Source: CBFDBF01 sp050293315 (GTDB taxonomy: Bacteria; Pseudomonadota; Gammaproteobacteria; Chromatiales; Chromatiaceae). Taken from it: 64,000 nucleotides of DNA. The stretch covers positions 7,966-71,965 of the forward strand of contig JBNKMS010000001.1 of the NCBI GenBank assembly GCA_050293315.1, in the 5' to 3' direction. The notes under the pieces are model-generated. The model was not told the origin of the DNA. It searched no databases and was given only the letters and a program-made list of their open reading frames with translations. The translations under genes and the position numbers were made by a program. This document shows, one piece after another, positions 34,103 to 43,851 of the stretch. Position 1 is the first letter of the stretch. Each line of letters opens with the position of its first letter.

Positions 34103-36091
34103 TTAGAAGAGCAGTGACATCACGGCCATCATTACCGTCAGGAAGAGCACCGTCATAATGCCTCCGGCCTTCATAAAATCTGTAACTCGATAGCCGGCCG
34201 GTCCCATGATCAAGGCGTTAACCTGATGAGTGGGTATAAGAAAAGAGTTGGAGGTGGCAATTGCCACGGTCAATGCAAAGACCGCTGGGTTAGCATGTGC
34301 GCCTATAGCAATATTCACCGCCAGTGGCACCAGTAGCACGGTGGCGCCTACGTTTGACATAACCAGGGTGAAAATGGTTGCCAGTACGGCCACCGAGGTT
34401 TGGATAACCCAGATCGGCATGTGACCGACCACGGAGAGGACCTGTTCTGCTATCCACTTTGCTGTACCCGTAGTCTCCACTGCCAGACCCAGAGGTATCA
34501 GAGAGGCAAGTAGGAATACTGTCTTCCAACTTACCGCGTCGTATGCCTCCTCAATGTTCAATACACCAGACAGCACCATACCCATAGCGCCGGTCAAAAG
34601 AGCTACGGATAGGCGAATATCGGTAAATAGCACCATAAAGAGTGCAATGGCAAAAAAGATACCGGCGGGCAGAATTTTATGGGGCCGCAACTCCTCTTCG
34701 CGGGGGAATTCTGTGGTCACTACAACGAAGTTACGATCCTTTTCCAGGCGGGCCAAATTTAACCAGGTAGTATGGACAACCAGGGTGTCACCAGCGCGGA
34801 ATGGCATGCTCCGTATATGATCTCCCTGTCTCAGCGTCTCACCGTCGCGGTGCAATGCAACAAGGCCGAGACCGTGGGTCTTACGCAGCCAGACATCGCG
34901 TGCACTCTTGCCGATTATGTCAGAACCAGGCGGGACAACTACTTCCGCGATACCTGCCTTGTGGGGTGATAGTGATTCAGCAAAACTCCGTAGTTCATCG
35001 CGTTTTTTGAGTCCATATTTTTCAATAAACTTTTGCAGACTGGTGGGTGTTGCCAGAATGCCAAGGACCATACCGCCTACTACCTCGGTGTCATATGCGA
35101 TTGAACCGGGACCCACCATACTCTCTTGACCGCTGTATTTAACACCCATGGCCCTTATGCTGCAGGAGGATTCGACCTCGCCCATCAATTGTCCAATAAG
35201 CTCACTATCATCGGGGACCACAACCTCAGACATATCAGGATATATCCCGTAGAGATTCTGAAAATAGCTCATAGTACCCATACCCATGGTACTGCTTTCA
35301 CTTTTTGTTTTGGGTAGTACCAAGTGTCCGGCAAAAACGAAGTAGAGTATGCCCGTTACGATCAAGGCAATGCCTATAGGTGTTACCGAGAACAGTCCCC
35401 AGGTCTCCATTTGTTGCGCTGCTGGTAGCGCCTTGTTAGAGGTTAGGATCAGGTCATTCAGTAGAATCAGCGGGCTGGAGCCAACCATGGTCATGGTGCC
35501 ACCAAGGATTGCGGTAAAACCCATTGGCATAAGCAGACGTGACATAGGAATGCTGGAACGAGCAGATATGCGAGAGACGACTGGTAAAAACAGTGCAGTG
35601 GCCCCAACATTTTGCATAAATGAAGATATAAACCCGACGGTGGCAGAGATGATTGGTACGATGCGTGCCTCGGTGGTGCCGCCAATCTGCAGGATAAAGG
35701 CAGCTACCCTGCTCATGATGCCTGTCTTGTCCAGGCCGGCGCCGATAATCATAACTGCAATGATTGATATAACGGCATTGGAAGAGAAACCGTCGAAAAG
35801 ATGTTGGTTGTCAACCAGTCCTGTTTCCAGACCCATTATTGGGGCCAGTAGCGAGGTCAACCCCAGTAGTACCATTATCGTCGCTGCTGCAACGTCAACA
35901 CCCACCACCTCAAAGGCAAAGAGATAGATGGTCAGGACTAAAATAGCGCTGACCCATGCTATTTCGATAGAGGGTACAATTGACGCCAGATACAGGGCTA
36001 ATGCAGTGAATATAATTGCCCCGATAATTTGTTTTGGGCTGACTATTCCAGGTACTCTGATAGTATGCTCTTCGTCTGCAAGTTTGTTCAT
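34103..36091 (-). CDS. SLC13/DASS-family transporter with two RCK_C domains
   Basis: The 662-residue inner-membrane protein has about 11 hydrophobic segments in two groups (about 17-260 and 470-660), with DASS-type motifs including SSFMQNVGATALFLPV and VMSNVGATVLLVPLAVNIA. Between them lie two TrkA-C (RCK_C) domains (about 285-370 and 375-465) that may bind small ligands. Members transport sulfate, dicarboxylates or other anions with Na+. In a bacterium with many cytochromes, sulfate or organic acid transport is possible, but specificity cannot be told. The gene stands alone, convergent with the anti-sigma gene. Confidence 0.85.
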   Translation of the reverse strand: MNKLADEEHTIRVPGIVSPKQIIGAIIFTALALYLASIVPSIEIAWVSAILVLTIYLFAFEVVGVDVAAATIMVLLGLTSLLAPIMGLETGLVDNQHLFDGFSSNAVISIIAVMIIGAGLDKTGIMSRVAAFILQIGGTTEARIVPIISATVGFISSFMQNVGATALFLPVVSRISARSSIPMSRLLMPMGFTAILGGTMTMVGSSPLILLNDLILTSNKALPAAQQMETWGLFSVTPIGIALIVTGILYFVFAGHLVLPKTKSESSTMGMGTMSYFQNLYGIYPDMSEVVVPDDSELIGQLMGEVESSCSIRAMGVKYSGQESMVGPGSIAYDTEVVGGMVLGILATPTSLQKFIEKYGLKKRDELRSFAESLSPHKAGIAEVVVPPGSDIIGKSARDVWLRKTHGLGLVALHRDGETLRQGDHIRSMPFRAGDTLVVHTTWLNLARLEKDRNFVVVTTEFPREEELRPHKILPAGIFFAIALFMVLFTDIRLSVALLTGAMGMVLSGVLNIEEAYDAVSWKTVFLLASLIPLGLAVETTGTAKWIAEQVLSVVGHMPIWVIQTSVAVLATIFTLVMSNVGATVLLVPLAVNIAIGAHANPAVFALTVAIATSNSFLIPTHQVNALIMGPAGYRVTDFMKAGGIMTVLFLTVMMAVMSLLF

Positions 36092-36611
36092 GTTCTTCTT
36101 TTCTTAAAAATAACATTCAGTTCATCTTGGATAGGTAGATACCTAACCAGATCATTAGTTCAAAAAGTCGCGTATTGGCGAAATTTCAGTAGCAGACCGC
36201 TTGTGAGCCTCGTCTGATTTATGCTCATATAAGGAGCACCAGAGGAACAGGAATATACTTCCCACACCTTGGTATTCCCAATTATATCAGTATTTTAGCC
36301 GCTGTATCTTCTGGCATCACAATCAGAAATTTCAGGGATGGGCGGTTGTAGATGTAGTCGATGATGCAATTGACTCTAGTTTATGCCAAATTCCATAATC
36401 TCAAAATCAAGACCGTCCTATTTGATCTGCTCTTCCATCATGGATATACCCTTAATATGATACCATGCAAAAGAATAAATGTCTCTAGGTAGACGGGTAA
36501 AGCAAGGATATTGCAGGATATTTGAAGAAAAGAACCCTGAAATTAATTACCCAGTTGCAAGATATGTGCTGTAGAGTGCACCGTTATAATTACCTTGTGT
36601 GAGATTCGATC
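36092..36611. other. 520-bp intergenic region without a recognised gene
   Basis: No coding frame with recognisable motifs is seen on either strand. The stretch is A+T-rich with scattered stops. A TATAAT at 36585-36590, 21 bp before the xseB GTG, may be its -10, but no -35 at normal spacing is clear. Confidence 0.5.
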
Positions 36612-36851
36612 GTGGCGAGACAGAAGAAGAGCAAACAGAGCTTTGAAGAGGACCTGGCAGAGCTGGAGGCCCTGGTAGAGAGTATGGAGCAGGGGGAGCT
36701 CTCGCTGGAGGAGTCGTTGCAGTCATTCGAGAGAGGGGTGCAACTTACCCGTAGTTGCCAGCAGGCACTGCAAGCCGTAGAGCAGAAGATAGAGATATTG
36801 CTTGCCAAGAGTGGTAAAGCGGAGCTGGAACCATTTGATGACGAAGGGTAA
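36612..36851 (+). CDS. xseB: Exodeoxyribonuclease VII small subunit
   Basis: XseB forms, with XseA, the exonuclease that degrades single-stranded DNA. The 79-residue protein shows the family core FEEDLAELEALVESMEQGEL (about 11-30), LEESLQSFERGVQL and CQQALQAVEQKIE. The start is GTG at 36612; no good ATG exists. It overlaps ispA by 14 bp, the standard xseB-ispA order; dxs is not beside it here. Confidence 0.95.
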   Translation: MARQKKSKQSFEEDLAELEALVESMEQGELSLEESLQSFERGVQLTRSCQQALQAVEQKIEILLAKSGKAELEPFDDEG

Positions 36852-37743
36852 ATCGCCTCTAAAACCATATATGCAGGAGTGCCGCAGCCGGGTCGAGGCG
36901 GCCCTGGAGCGGTGGTTGCCACCTGCCTCAACCCAGCCGGAAGGTCTGCACAGTGCCATGCGCTACGCCGCTCTAAGTAACGGCAAGCGGGTACGGCCTC
37001 TACTAGTGTATGCGGCAGGTAGGGCGTTGGGGGTACCGCCGGAACGTCTGGATGGTCCAGCCTGCGCTGTGGAGCTGATCCACGCCTACTCACTGGTGCA
37101 TGATGACCTGCCGGCTATGGATGATGATGACCTACGCCGGGGCAGACCCACCTGCCACATAGCCTTTAATGAGGCGACAGCTATTTTGGCTGGAGATGCC
37201 CTGCAGACACTGGCCTTCAAGGTGTTATGCCGGGATAAAAATCTGGGTGTGGAGAGTGGTGCACGCCTGCAGATGATCGCGACCCTGGCGTTGGCAAGCG
37301 GTTCACGTGGTATGGTCGGTGGACAGGCCATAGATCTGGATGCAGTAGGGAAGGAGCTCGATCTAGTGCAGTTGGAGAATATGCATATCCACAAGACCGG
37401 GGCCTTGATCCGCGCCAGTGTCAGCCTGGGGACGCTGTCTCAGCCAGATGCCGATCAAAACATGGTCGCAGGGTTGGATCATTATGCAAAATGTATCGGT
37501 CTGGCCTTTCAGGTCCAGGATGACATCCTGGATGTGGAGGGGGATACGGAGACGATAGGGAAGACCCACGGCAGTGACCAGGCCAGAGACAAACCAACCT
37601 ATCCATCGCTGCTCGGAGTTGAAGGCGCCAAAGAGAAGGCGAGGCAACTACACCAAGATGCCCTTGATAGTATTGCATCGTTGGACGAGAAGGCAGACCC
37701 GCTGCGTTGGTTGGCCGACTATATAGTTGAGCGCAGGCGCTGA
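36838..37743 (+). CDS. ispA: Farnesyl diphosphate synthase
   Basis: IspA joins isopentenyl and dimethylallyl/geranyl diphosphates to make farnesyl diphosphate for quinones, haem O and undecaprenol. The 301-residue protein has both Asp-rich motifs: HDDLPAMDDDDLRRG and the second FQVQDDILDVEGD. KRVRPLLVYA gives the basic substrate site. I choose ATG 36838, overlapping the xseB end; the longer frame from 36802 runs inside xseB. Confidence 0.95.
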   Translation: MTKGKSPLKPYMQECRSRVEAALERWLPPASTQPEGLHSAMRYAALSNGKRVRPLLVYAAGRALGVPPERLDGPACAVELIHAYSLVHDDLPAMDDDDLRRGRPTCHIAFNEATAILAGDALQTLAFKVLCRDKNLGVESGARLQMIATLALASGSRGMVGGQAIDLDAVGKELDLVQLENMHIHKTGALIRASVSLGTLSQPDADQNMVAGLDHYAKCIGLAFQVQDDILDVEGDTETIGKTHGSDQARDKPTYPSLLGVEGAKEKARQLHQDALDSIASLDEKADPLRWLADYIVERRR

Positions 37744-37763
37744 TCCGCGATCACAGGGCTGGA

Positions 37764-37997
37764 TCAATCCGTGCCAGTGTCACCAATCCACTCGTAGATC
37801 TCGATGGTAGTGGGGTCACAGTCACTGCAGCCACTGCACGCTGTACCGGACGGCAATTTCTGTATGCGTCCCTTGGCGACCAGTTTATCCAGCATACCAC
37901 GCAGGGCGTCAGGCGCGATGTCGAAACGGTTTGCCATATCTGTCAGTGCGGCACGCCGGTTTAGTTGCAGATAGTCGCGGATTTCAGAGAGGATCAT
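37764..37997 (-). CDS. feoC: Ferrous iron transport protein FeoC
   Basis: FeoC is a small cytoplasmic winged-helix protein that regulates or stabilises FeoB. The 77-residue protein starts MILSEIRDYLQLNRRAALTDM and has the C-x2-C-x2-C set (CSGCSDC, about 54-60) proposed to bind an Fe-S cluster. Its start overlaps the feoB stop by 4 bp. It ends the feoABC operon. Confidence 0.9.
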   Translation of the reverse strand: MILSEIRDYLQLNRRAALTDMANRFDIAPDALRGMLDKLVAKGRIQKLPSGTACSGCSDCDPTTIEIYEWIGDTGTD

Positions 37998-40363
37998 CCT
38001 GTCATACCTGTTTTAGTTGGTCTGGCGGGGTGAGCTTGATTGACCTTGGGGCCACCTGGCCTCCAGTTTCTGAGAATAAGCAGTACGCAGATCAAGATCG
38101 CCAGCATCCCTCCTATCCATGCCATAGATATAACCGGATGGCGGGAGAAAATGGCTGCCTGATAGAACACAGTTGCGGCTATGTAGGCGACACTGGTGGT
38201 CCAGCCGGCGACAAACAGTGCCCAGGCCAGATTGGTCTCACGATATATAGCGGCAGTTGCTGCGGTGCAGGGGAAGTAGAGCAGGATCATCAGCAGATAG
38301 GCGAAGGCCCCGGCGGCACCATCGAAGCGTGTCACCATGGCACCGAATGTACCGGCACTTACCTCCTGTGCCTCGGCGGCGGCCTCGATACTGCTTACAT
38401 CACCCAAGTCCAGTCCGATCGGGTCAACCCAGGCCCCCATCGCATCCATGAGATTGGCTGGTATGGTGGCCAGTGCACTGTTGATGCCGACCCAAAGATC
38501 GAACTCCTTTTCAGTCGTGGGCACAAGGCCGGCCGCTTCTGCATCTGTCCTGGCCAGATCACTGTAGAGGGAGTCCAGGGTGCCAACTACCGCCTCTTTA
38601 GCTAGTATTCCGGTAAATATTCCTACCGCTGCCGGCCAGTTGTCCTCACTCATACCCATGGGTGAGAAGGCCGGTGTGATGCTACGCCCAATAGCACTCA
38701 GAACCGATTTATTACTGTCTTCATTACCGTAGCTGCCATCGGTACCGATGGCATTAAGCATATTGAGTACCAGCACCATAGGTACGATGATCTTGCCGGC
38801 ATTGAAGACGAAGCTCTTGGTTCTATCCCAGGTACGCAACAGTACCCCCTGTAGTGTAGGCACATGGTAGGGCGGTAGCTCCATAATGAATGTAGTGGTC
38901 TGTCCCTGTAGCAGGGTGTTTTTCATCACCAGACCGGTTAACACCGCAATGGCGATCCCGATAATGTATAGACCAAACACAATATTCTGACCGCCGACCG
39001 GGAAAAATGCGGCAGCAAACAGGGCATAGACAGGTAGCCGTGCCCCGCATGACATGAAGGGGGCCATGATGATGGTCATTATGCGATCGCGCTCCTGCTC
39101 CATTGTACGGGTAGCCATCACTGCAGGTACGGTACAACCAAAACCGACGATCAGTGATACGAACGCCTTGCCAGGCAGGCCGATGGCGCGCATTGCCCGA
39201 TCCATAACGAAGGCGGCACGGGCCATATAACCTGAGTCTTCGAGTATTGAGAGAAACAGAAATAGAAATCCGATAATAGGGATGAATGTGGCCACCACCT
39301 GGATGCCGGCACCGACACCGTTGGCCAGCAACATGATAAGCCACTCAGGTGCGCCAACCCCCTCCATCCACTTACCGAGACCATCTACCAGTATGGTGCC
39401 ACTGAAGATATCGAAGAAGTCGACGAAGGCGCCACCGATATTTATGGTGAACATAAACATCAGGTACATCATAAAGAGGAATATCGGAATTCCCAGTACC
39501 CGATTGAGTACGACGCTGTCTATTTTGTCAGAGGTACTGTGTCGTAGCTGACTCTTTTTCTGAATATTGTTGGTAGTCACCTGGTTGACGAAGCCGTAAC
39601 GTGCATCTGCCAGACTTATGTCGATATCGTCACCCAGTGCCTGCTCCGTCTCTCTCTGAATAACTGCCAGTCTATTTACCATGGCATCACCGGCCATGTG
39701 CCGGGCCAGGGAGTCATTCTCTAACATACGCACTGCCAGCCAGCGCGGGTCTGCCTGGTTGTCACTTGCCATTGCCTCTATCTCTGGCAACAACTTGATG
39801 ATGGCCTGTTCGATCGGTTTTGCGTAGGAGACGTTTTTATGCGAGATCTTTTTATCTTTGGCTGCCTGTATGATTGCCTCACGCAGTTTTGGCAGACCCT
39901 CACCACTTGCGGCAATAATAGGCAGCACCGGACACCCTAACTGCTGTGCCAACCCATCTACATCGATCGTATAGCCACGCTCCTTGGCTACATCCATCAT
40001 ATTCAGCGCCACCAGCATTGGGACACGCATCTCCAGTAGCTCTGAGGTCAGGTAGAGGTTACGCTCTATATTGGAGGCGTCGACGATGTTGATGATCAGA
40101 TCGGCTTCGTGTGATGCCACATAGTCCCGGGCGATCTGTTCATCAATGGAGACATTCTCCTCTGCGACATCAAGTGAGTAGGTGCCGGGCAGATCTACCA
40201 GTTCAAAGTCGGCACCGCCATAGGAGTAATAACCGGTCTTGCGATCGACGGTAACCCCGGGCCAGTTCCCCACTCGTTGTTTGGTGCCGGTAAGATCGTT
40301 GAATAGAGTGGTCTTACCACAGTTTGGGTTACCAACAACACCGATTATGAATGTGCTGTTCAT
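37994..40363 (-). CDS. feoB: Ferrous iron transporter FeoB
   Basis: FeoB is the Fe2+ permease of the inner membrane with a fused G domain. The 789 residues include G1 GNPNCGKTTLF (about 12-22), G3 DLPGTYSL, G4 NMMD, and then two Gate repeats among about 10 membrane segments, with conserved Cys (GFGCTVPAVM; SCGARLPVY). feoA lies 3 bp upstream and feoC overlaps downstream. A Fur-box-like site upstream of feoA indicates iron control. Confidence 0.96.
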   Translation of the reverse strand: MNSTFIIGVVGNPNCGKTTLFNDLTGTKQRVGNWPGVTVDRKTGYYSYGGADFELVDLPGTYSLDVAEENVSIDEQIARDYVASHEADLIINIVDASNIERNLYLTSELLEMRVPMLVALNMMDVAKERGYTIDVDGLAQQLGCPVLPIIAASGEGLPKLREAIIQAAKDKKISHKNVSYAKPIEQAIIKLLPEIEAMASDNQADPRWLAVRMLENDSLARHMAGDAMVNRLAVIQRETEQALGDDIDISLADARYGFVNQVTTNNIQKKSQLRHSTSDKIDSVVLNRVLGIPIFLFMMYLMFMFTINIGGAFVDFFDIFSGTILVDGLGKWMEGVGAPEWLIMLLANGVGAGIQVVATFIPIIGFLFLFLSILEDSGYMARAAFVMDRAMRAIGLPGKAFVSLIVGFGCTVPAVMATRTMEQERDRIMTIIMAPFMSCGARLPVYALFAAAFFPVGGQNIVFGLYIIGIAIAVLTGLVMKNTLLQGQTTTFIMELPPYHVPTLQGVLLRTWDRTKSFVFNAGKIIVPMVLVLNMLNAIGTDGSYGNEDSNKSVLSAIGRSITPAFSPMGMSEDNWPAAVGIFTGILAKEAVVGTLDSLYSDLARTDAEAAGLVPTTEKEFDLWVGINSALATIPANLMDAMGAWVDPIGLDLGDVSSIEAAAEAQEVSAGTFGAMVTRFDGAAGAFAYLLMILLYFPCTAATAAIYRETNLAWALFVAGWTTSVAYIAATVFYQAAIFSRHPVISMAWIGGMLAILICVLLILRNWRPGGPKVNQAHPARPTKTGMTG

Positions 40364-40366
40364 GCG

Positions 40367-40600
40367 CTACTCTTTCTCGATTAGCAGTGCCTCTGCTTCA
40401 TCTTTGCGCAGAGTCAGATTGAAACCACGTAGCTGGATCTCTACCGGGTCACCCATTGGAGCATAGCGGATCACGCTGAATGTTATGCCAGGAGTCAGGC
40501 CCATGGAGAGCAGTTTTTTACGGTATGCCTTGGCGCCCTCTCTAAAACCTACTATACGGCCACTCTCTCCAACAGCCATATCTTTCAAGCTATCTGACAC
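40367..40600 (-). CDS. feoA: Ferrous iron transport protein FeoA
   Basis: FeoA is a small SH3-like cytoplasmic partner of FeoB. The 77-residue protein reads ESGRIVGFREGAKAYRKKLLSMGLTPG, the usual FeoA pattern, followed by DPVEIQLRGFNLTLRKDEA. It is the first gene of feoABC on the minus strand, about 100 bp from the Fur-box-like site. Confidence 0.95.
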   Translation of the reverse strand: MSDSLKDMAVGESGRIVGFREGAKAYRKKLLSMGLTPGITFSVIRYAPMGDPVEIQLRGFNLTLRKDEAEALLIEKE

Positions 40601-40696
40601 TTTTGTATCTCCTGGTTAAACAAGGGAATTTTCCTATTTCTTGATCGTGCTATCTCTGGGGGATGGGGTTGATTTGTCCTTTTTCCAAATTTATAT

Positions 40697-40715
40697 GATA
40701 ATGGTTCTTATTATT
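40697..40715 (-). promoter_or_regulatory. Fur-box-like operator upstream of feoABC
   Basis: The 19-bp stretch beginning GATAATGGTTC on the plus strand fits the Fur consensus (GATAATGATAATCATTATC) in most positions and lies 97-115 bp before feoA. With feoABC downstream, iron-dependent repression is the likely reading. folE2 lies on the other side of the same gap. Confidence 0.6.
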
Positions 40716-40873
40716 ATGTAGACAGAAGCAGCTGTCAATCTATTTTTTCCTTAGAATTCACCTATTAAGCACATTGTATTCAGGATTGAGATAGAGGCGA
40801 CAAAGCCTTCAGATTCCATGATAATAGCCGTTCAGTAGAAATAATCGAGTTGGATTTGAAGAGAGGCGAGCAG

Positions 40874-41686
40874 GTGACAGAGTGTAGTGATAACGGATGC
40901 GGCATCGCGGATGTGCAGAGTAGCGAAGATACTCGTCAGATAGCCATCGACAAGGTGGGGATCAAGGATATCCGTCACCCGATCAGGGTCAAGGACCGTA
41001 GTGATGGCAGGCAGTACACCGTCGCTAACTTCAACATGTACGTAGATCTGCCGCACGATTTCAAGGGCACACATATGTCCCGCTTTGTGGAGATCCTGAA
41101 TAGCCACGAAAAAGTGCTAGGGATAGAGTCATTCAAGGACATGCTGTTGGAGATGGTGGAGCGTCTGGAGGCCGAGTCTGGCCATATCGAGATGAACTTC
41201 CCCTATTTTATCAATAAGAAGGCGCCAGTATCCGGTGTAGAGAGTGTACTGGACTATGATGTTACCCTGATAGGGGAGGCCAACAAAGGTAAGGCAGACC
41301 TCTATATTAAAGTCGTAGTACCTGTAACCAGCCTCTGCCCATGTTCCAAGAAGATAGCTGATCGAGGTGCCCACAACCAGCGCTCGCATGTTACGGTCAA
41401 GGTTCTGACCGAGGACTTTGTCTGGATTGAGGAGATTATTGACCTGGTAGAGGAGGAGGCGTCATGTGAGCTGTTTGGGCTGTTAAAGCGCCCGGACGAG
41501 AAGTATGTGACAGAGCATGCTTATGACAATCCCAAGTTTGTAGAGGATATGGTGCGTGATGTGGCTGTTCGTCTGAATAGTGATGACCGTTTTAGTGCCT
41601 ATGTTGTGGAGTCAGAGAATTTTGAATCCATCCACAACCACTCTGCCTACGCCTTGATCGAACATGACAAAAAGAAGAGCGTATAA
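40874..41686 (+). CDS. folE2: GTP cyclohydrolase FolE2 (type IB)
   Basis: FolE2 converts GTP to dihydroneopterin triphosphate for folate and queuosine-type pathways, and unlike FolE it does not need zinc. The protein (about 270 residues) has the COG1469 core: NMYVDLPHDFKGTHMSRFVE, then VPVTSLCPCSKKIADRGAHNQRS with the conserved Cys, and IHNHSAYA near the end. I prefer GTG 40874, with AGAGG 8 bp upstream; the frame also extends to TTG 40850. It shares its upstream gap with feoABC, so metal-linked control is possible. Confidence 0.93.
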   Translation: MTECSDNGCGIADVQSSEDTRQIAIDKVGIKDIRHPIRVKDRSDGRQYTVANFNMYVDLPHDFKGTHMSRFVEILNSHEKVLGIESFKDMLLEMVERLEAESGHIEMNFPYFINKKAPVSGVESVLDYDVTLIGEANKGKADLYIKVVVPVTSLCPCSKKIADRGAHNQRSHVTVKVLTEDFVWIEEIIDLVEEEASCELFGLLKRPDEKYVTEHAYDNPKFVEDMVRDVAVRLNSDDRFSAYVVESENFESIHNHSAYALIEHDKKKSV

Positions 41687-41713
41687 ACTCTAAATAGGAC
41701 TGTATCGATTTTC

Positions 41714-43189
41714 CTATACCGGAAAAGTGATCGTCACAATAAGCCCATGTCCATCGGCCCTATCGGTTATGCTGATATCGGCTCTGTGTAGATCAGTAAT
41801 CTGTTTAACAATAGAGAGGCCCAATCCGCTTCCCTGTGCCCCATTGCTGGCACCGCGCTGAAAGCGTTGGAACATGATTGCCTGCATCTCTGGTGGCACG
41901 CCCTTGCCGGTATCGGCAACTACCAGGCGGACGCTGCTCTTATCCTGTTCCAGCTTTACTACGACCTCTCCTCCTGCAGGGGTATATCGAATAGCATTAT
42001 CTATCAGGTTGCGTAGCAGGATAGAGATAGCATCGCCGTCACCACGAATATAGATTGGCCCGGTGGCATCTTCCATCTTTAGATCTATTTCACTCTCTCT
42101 TGCCTGTTCACTCATGGCAGACACCGCGTTTAAAGTCACAACATGTAGGTCTGCCTGTTGTTGTAGAACGATCTCACTCTGTTGAGCATCGGCCCGTGCC
42201 AGGGTTAGTAGTTGTTCCAACAAATGGGTGGCGCGGTCGACACCATTAATGATGTTGGACAAAAATGGCATAAATTTTTTGTTATCTGCATCTAGTTGTG
42301 CCGCCTGGGCCTGGGTTTTCAGTGCGGCTAGGGGTGTGCGCATCTCATGGGCGGCATTGGCGGTAAACCGGCGTTCGTTTTCCAGGGCATTATGTACTCG
42401 CAAAAACAGACCGTTCAGGGCCTCGATCATGGGCGTTACTTCTGGCGGCACATCTGTGGTTGATATTGGTTGCAGCGATCCCGGATCACGTTGCTCTACA
42501 GTCTCTGTTATCCGGCGTAGCGGCCTCAGACTGCTGCCGACAGATCCCCAGATGATAAGTCCTAGAATAGGTAGCGAAAGCAACATTGGCCAGAGGCTAT
42601 GGATGAGTATATGTCTGACCGTCTCTTGCCTGATTGTCATCTTTTCACTGACCTGCACCTGTAGTCCATTGGATGGTACGACCAGATTGAAGACACGCCA
42701 CATCATAGTATCTGCTTCCAGGGTATAAAATCCGGTCAAGCCGGCATCTAATATTGGGGCGTTGTGAGAACGCAACATGATACGACCGTCTGAATAACGT
42801 ACAAGAAAGGCAATCTTTGACTCATTCGGCTGGCCGATGTCGCTATACAGTGGCAACAGGGTTAGATAATCCTCTTCCTGTTCTGCATCATCTCCCAGGT
42901 ACTTAGCAGCTAGTTCTGCCAGCAGGGGAGAGTGTTCCAATGAACCTGGGCCCAGCTCTTTGAGCAGGTTCTCCAGGTTTTGCTTTATATCTTCCTCTTC
43001 CTCCGCCTCGTGCAGTAGGAGTGTGGCAAGTACGCTTGCCTCCTGAGACAGGGAGGTATCGAATACCTCTTCTACCTCTTTTTGCGCCGCATCGTAGACG
43101 AATGCCGCGACAATACACCACAGCAGAACGATAGCCGCAGTTAACCCTGACAGCAGTCGTCGTCTTATAGATATTGGTCTATAGCTCAT
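41714..43189 (-). CDS. Sensor histidine kinase, QseC/PmrB type
   Basis: The 491-residue membrane kinase has two membrane segments (about 14-33 and 195-215) around a roughly 160-residue periplasmic sensor part that is rich in acidic residues (60-106). HAMP and DHp regions follow, with H281 in FTANAAHEMRTPLAALK, and an ATPase domain with NLIDNAIRYTP, DTGKGVPP and GSGLGLSIV. Its start overlaps the regulator stop by 4 bp. It is the last gene of a seven-gene operon, so the signal it senses may relate to the product of the upstream enzymes. Confidence 0.92.
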   Translation of the reverse strand: MSYRPISIRRRLLSGLTAAIVLLWCIVAAFVYDAAQKEVEEVFDTSLSQEASVLATLLLHEAEEEEDIKQNLENLLKELGPGSLEHSPLLAELAAKYLGDDAEQEEDYLTLLPLYSDIGQPNESKIAFLVRYSDGRIMLRSHNAPILDAGLTGFYTLEADTMMWRVFNLVVPSNGLQVQVSEKMTIRQETVRHILIHSLWPMLLSLPILGLIIWGSVGSSLRPLRRITETVEQRDPGSLQPISTTDVPPEVTPMIEALNGLFLRVHNALENERRFTANAAHEMRTPLAALKTQAQAAQLDADNKKFMPFLSNIINGVDRATHLLEQLLTLARADAQQSEIVLQQQADLHVVTLNAVSAMSEQARESEIDLKMEDATGPIYIRGDGDAISILLRNLIDNAIRYTPAGGEVVVKLEQDKSSVRLVVADTGKGVPPEMQAIMFQRFQRGASNGAQGSGLGLSIVKQITDLHRADISITDRADGHGLIVTITFPV

Positions 43190-43851
43190 TGCTTAAGTTT
43201 ATGAATGGTGTAGCCAACTCCGCGTACCGTTTGGATCAGCTCTTTACCAAGTTTTTTTCGCAGGTGGTGAATATATACCTCCATGGTATTACTCTCTACC
43301 CCTTCCCCCCAGCCGTAGATGCTCTCCTCCAGTTGTTCTCTGGACAAGACGCGACCAGCATGGCTAAGCAGTGCCTCCAATACGGAAAACTCATTGCTCC
43401 CTAAGGTTACTGGGTCACCGCGTAACACAACGCTACGGGCAGCCGGATCAACGACCAGTTCCCCATGCTGTATGATCGGATTTGAACGGCCCTCTCGACG
43501 CCGGGTAATGGCACGTAAACGGGCGGCGACCTCCATCAGATCAAAGGGCTTGATGAGATAATCATCAGCCCCTTGATCCAGTCCTGTTATCCGGTCATCG
43601 ACCGTGTCACGTGCGGTCAGAACCAGTACCGGGAGATCCAGTTTAGATTGACGGAGTTTGCGTAGAACGGTCAAGCCATCTTGCTGCGGAAGGCCTAGAT
43701 CCAACACCAGTGCATCCAGACCCTCCGTTGCCATGGCCCGCTCGGCTGCGACCCCGTCCTGAACCCAGTCTACCGTATGCCCGAGTCGGCGTAGTCCAGT
43801 GCTCAGTCCTTCACCCAATAGGGCGTCATCTTCCGCTAAAAGGATGCGCAT
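43186..43851 (-). CDS. OmpR-family response regulator, QseB/PmrA type
   Basis: The 221-residue regulator has a receiver domain (E7, D8, D9; phosphoacceptor D51 in VLDLGLPQQDG; K103-type KPFDL) and a winged-helix output domain (EFSVLEALLSHAGRVLSREQLEESIYGW). QseB and PmrA are the closest types by motif. I use ATG 43851; the longer frame adds six unlikely residues. It overlaps the TPR gene by 26 bp. A direct repeat typical for this regulator type lies at the operon promoter (48216-48232), suggesting self-regulation. Confidence 0.92.
   Translation of the reverse strand: MRILLAEDDALLGEGLSTGLRRLGHTVDWVQDGVAAERAMATEGLDALVLDLGLPQQDGLTVLRKLRQSKLDLPVLVLTARDTVDDRITGLDQGADDYLIKPFDLMEVAARLRAITRRREGRSNPIIQHGELVVDPAARSVVLRGDPVTLGSNEFSVLEALLSHAGRVLSREQLEESIYGWGEGVESNTMEVYIHHLRKKLGKELIQTVRGVGYTIHKLKQ

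Noticed and set aside
36092..36611. Possible pseudogene in the gap before xseB
   Set aside because: Short frames on both strands have frequent stops and no recognisable family pattern.
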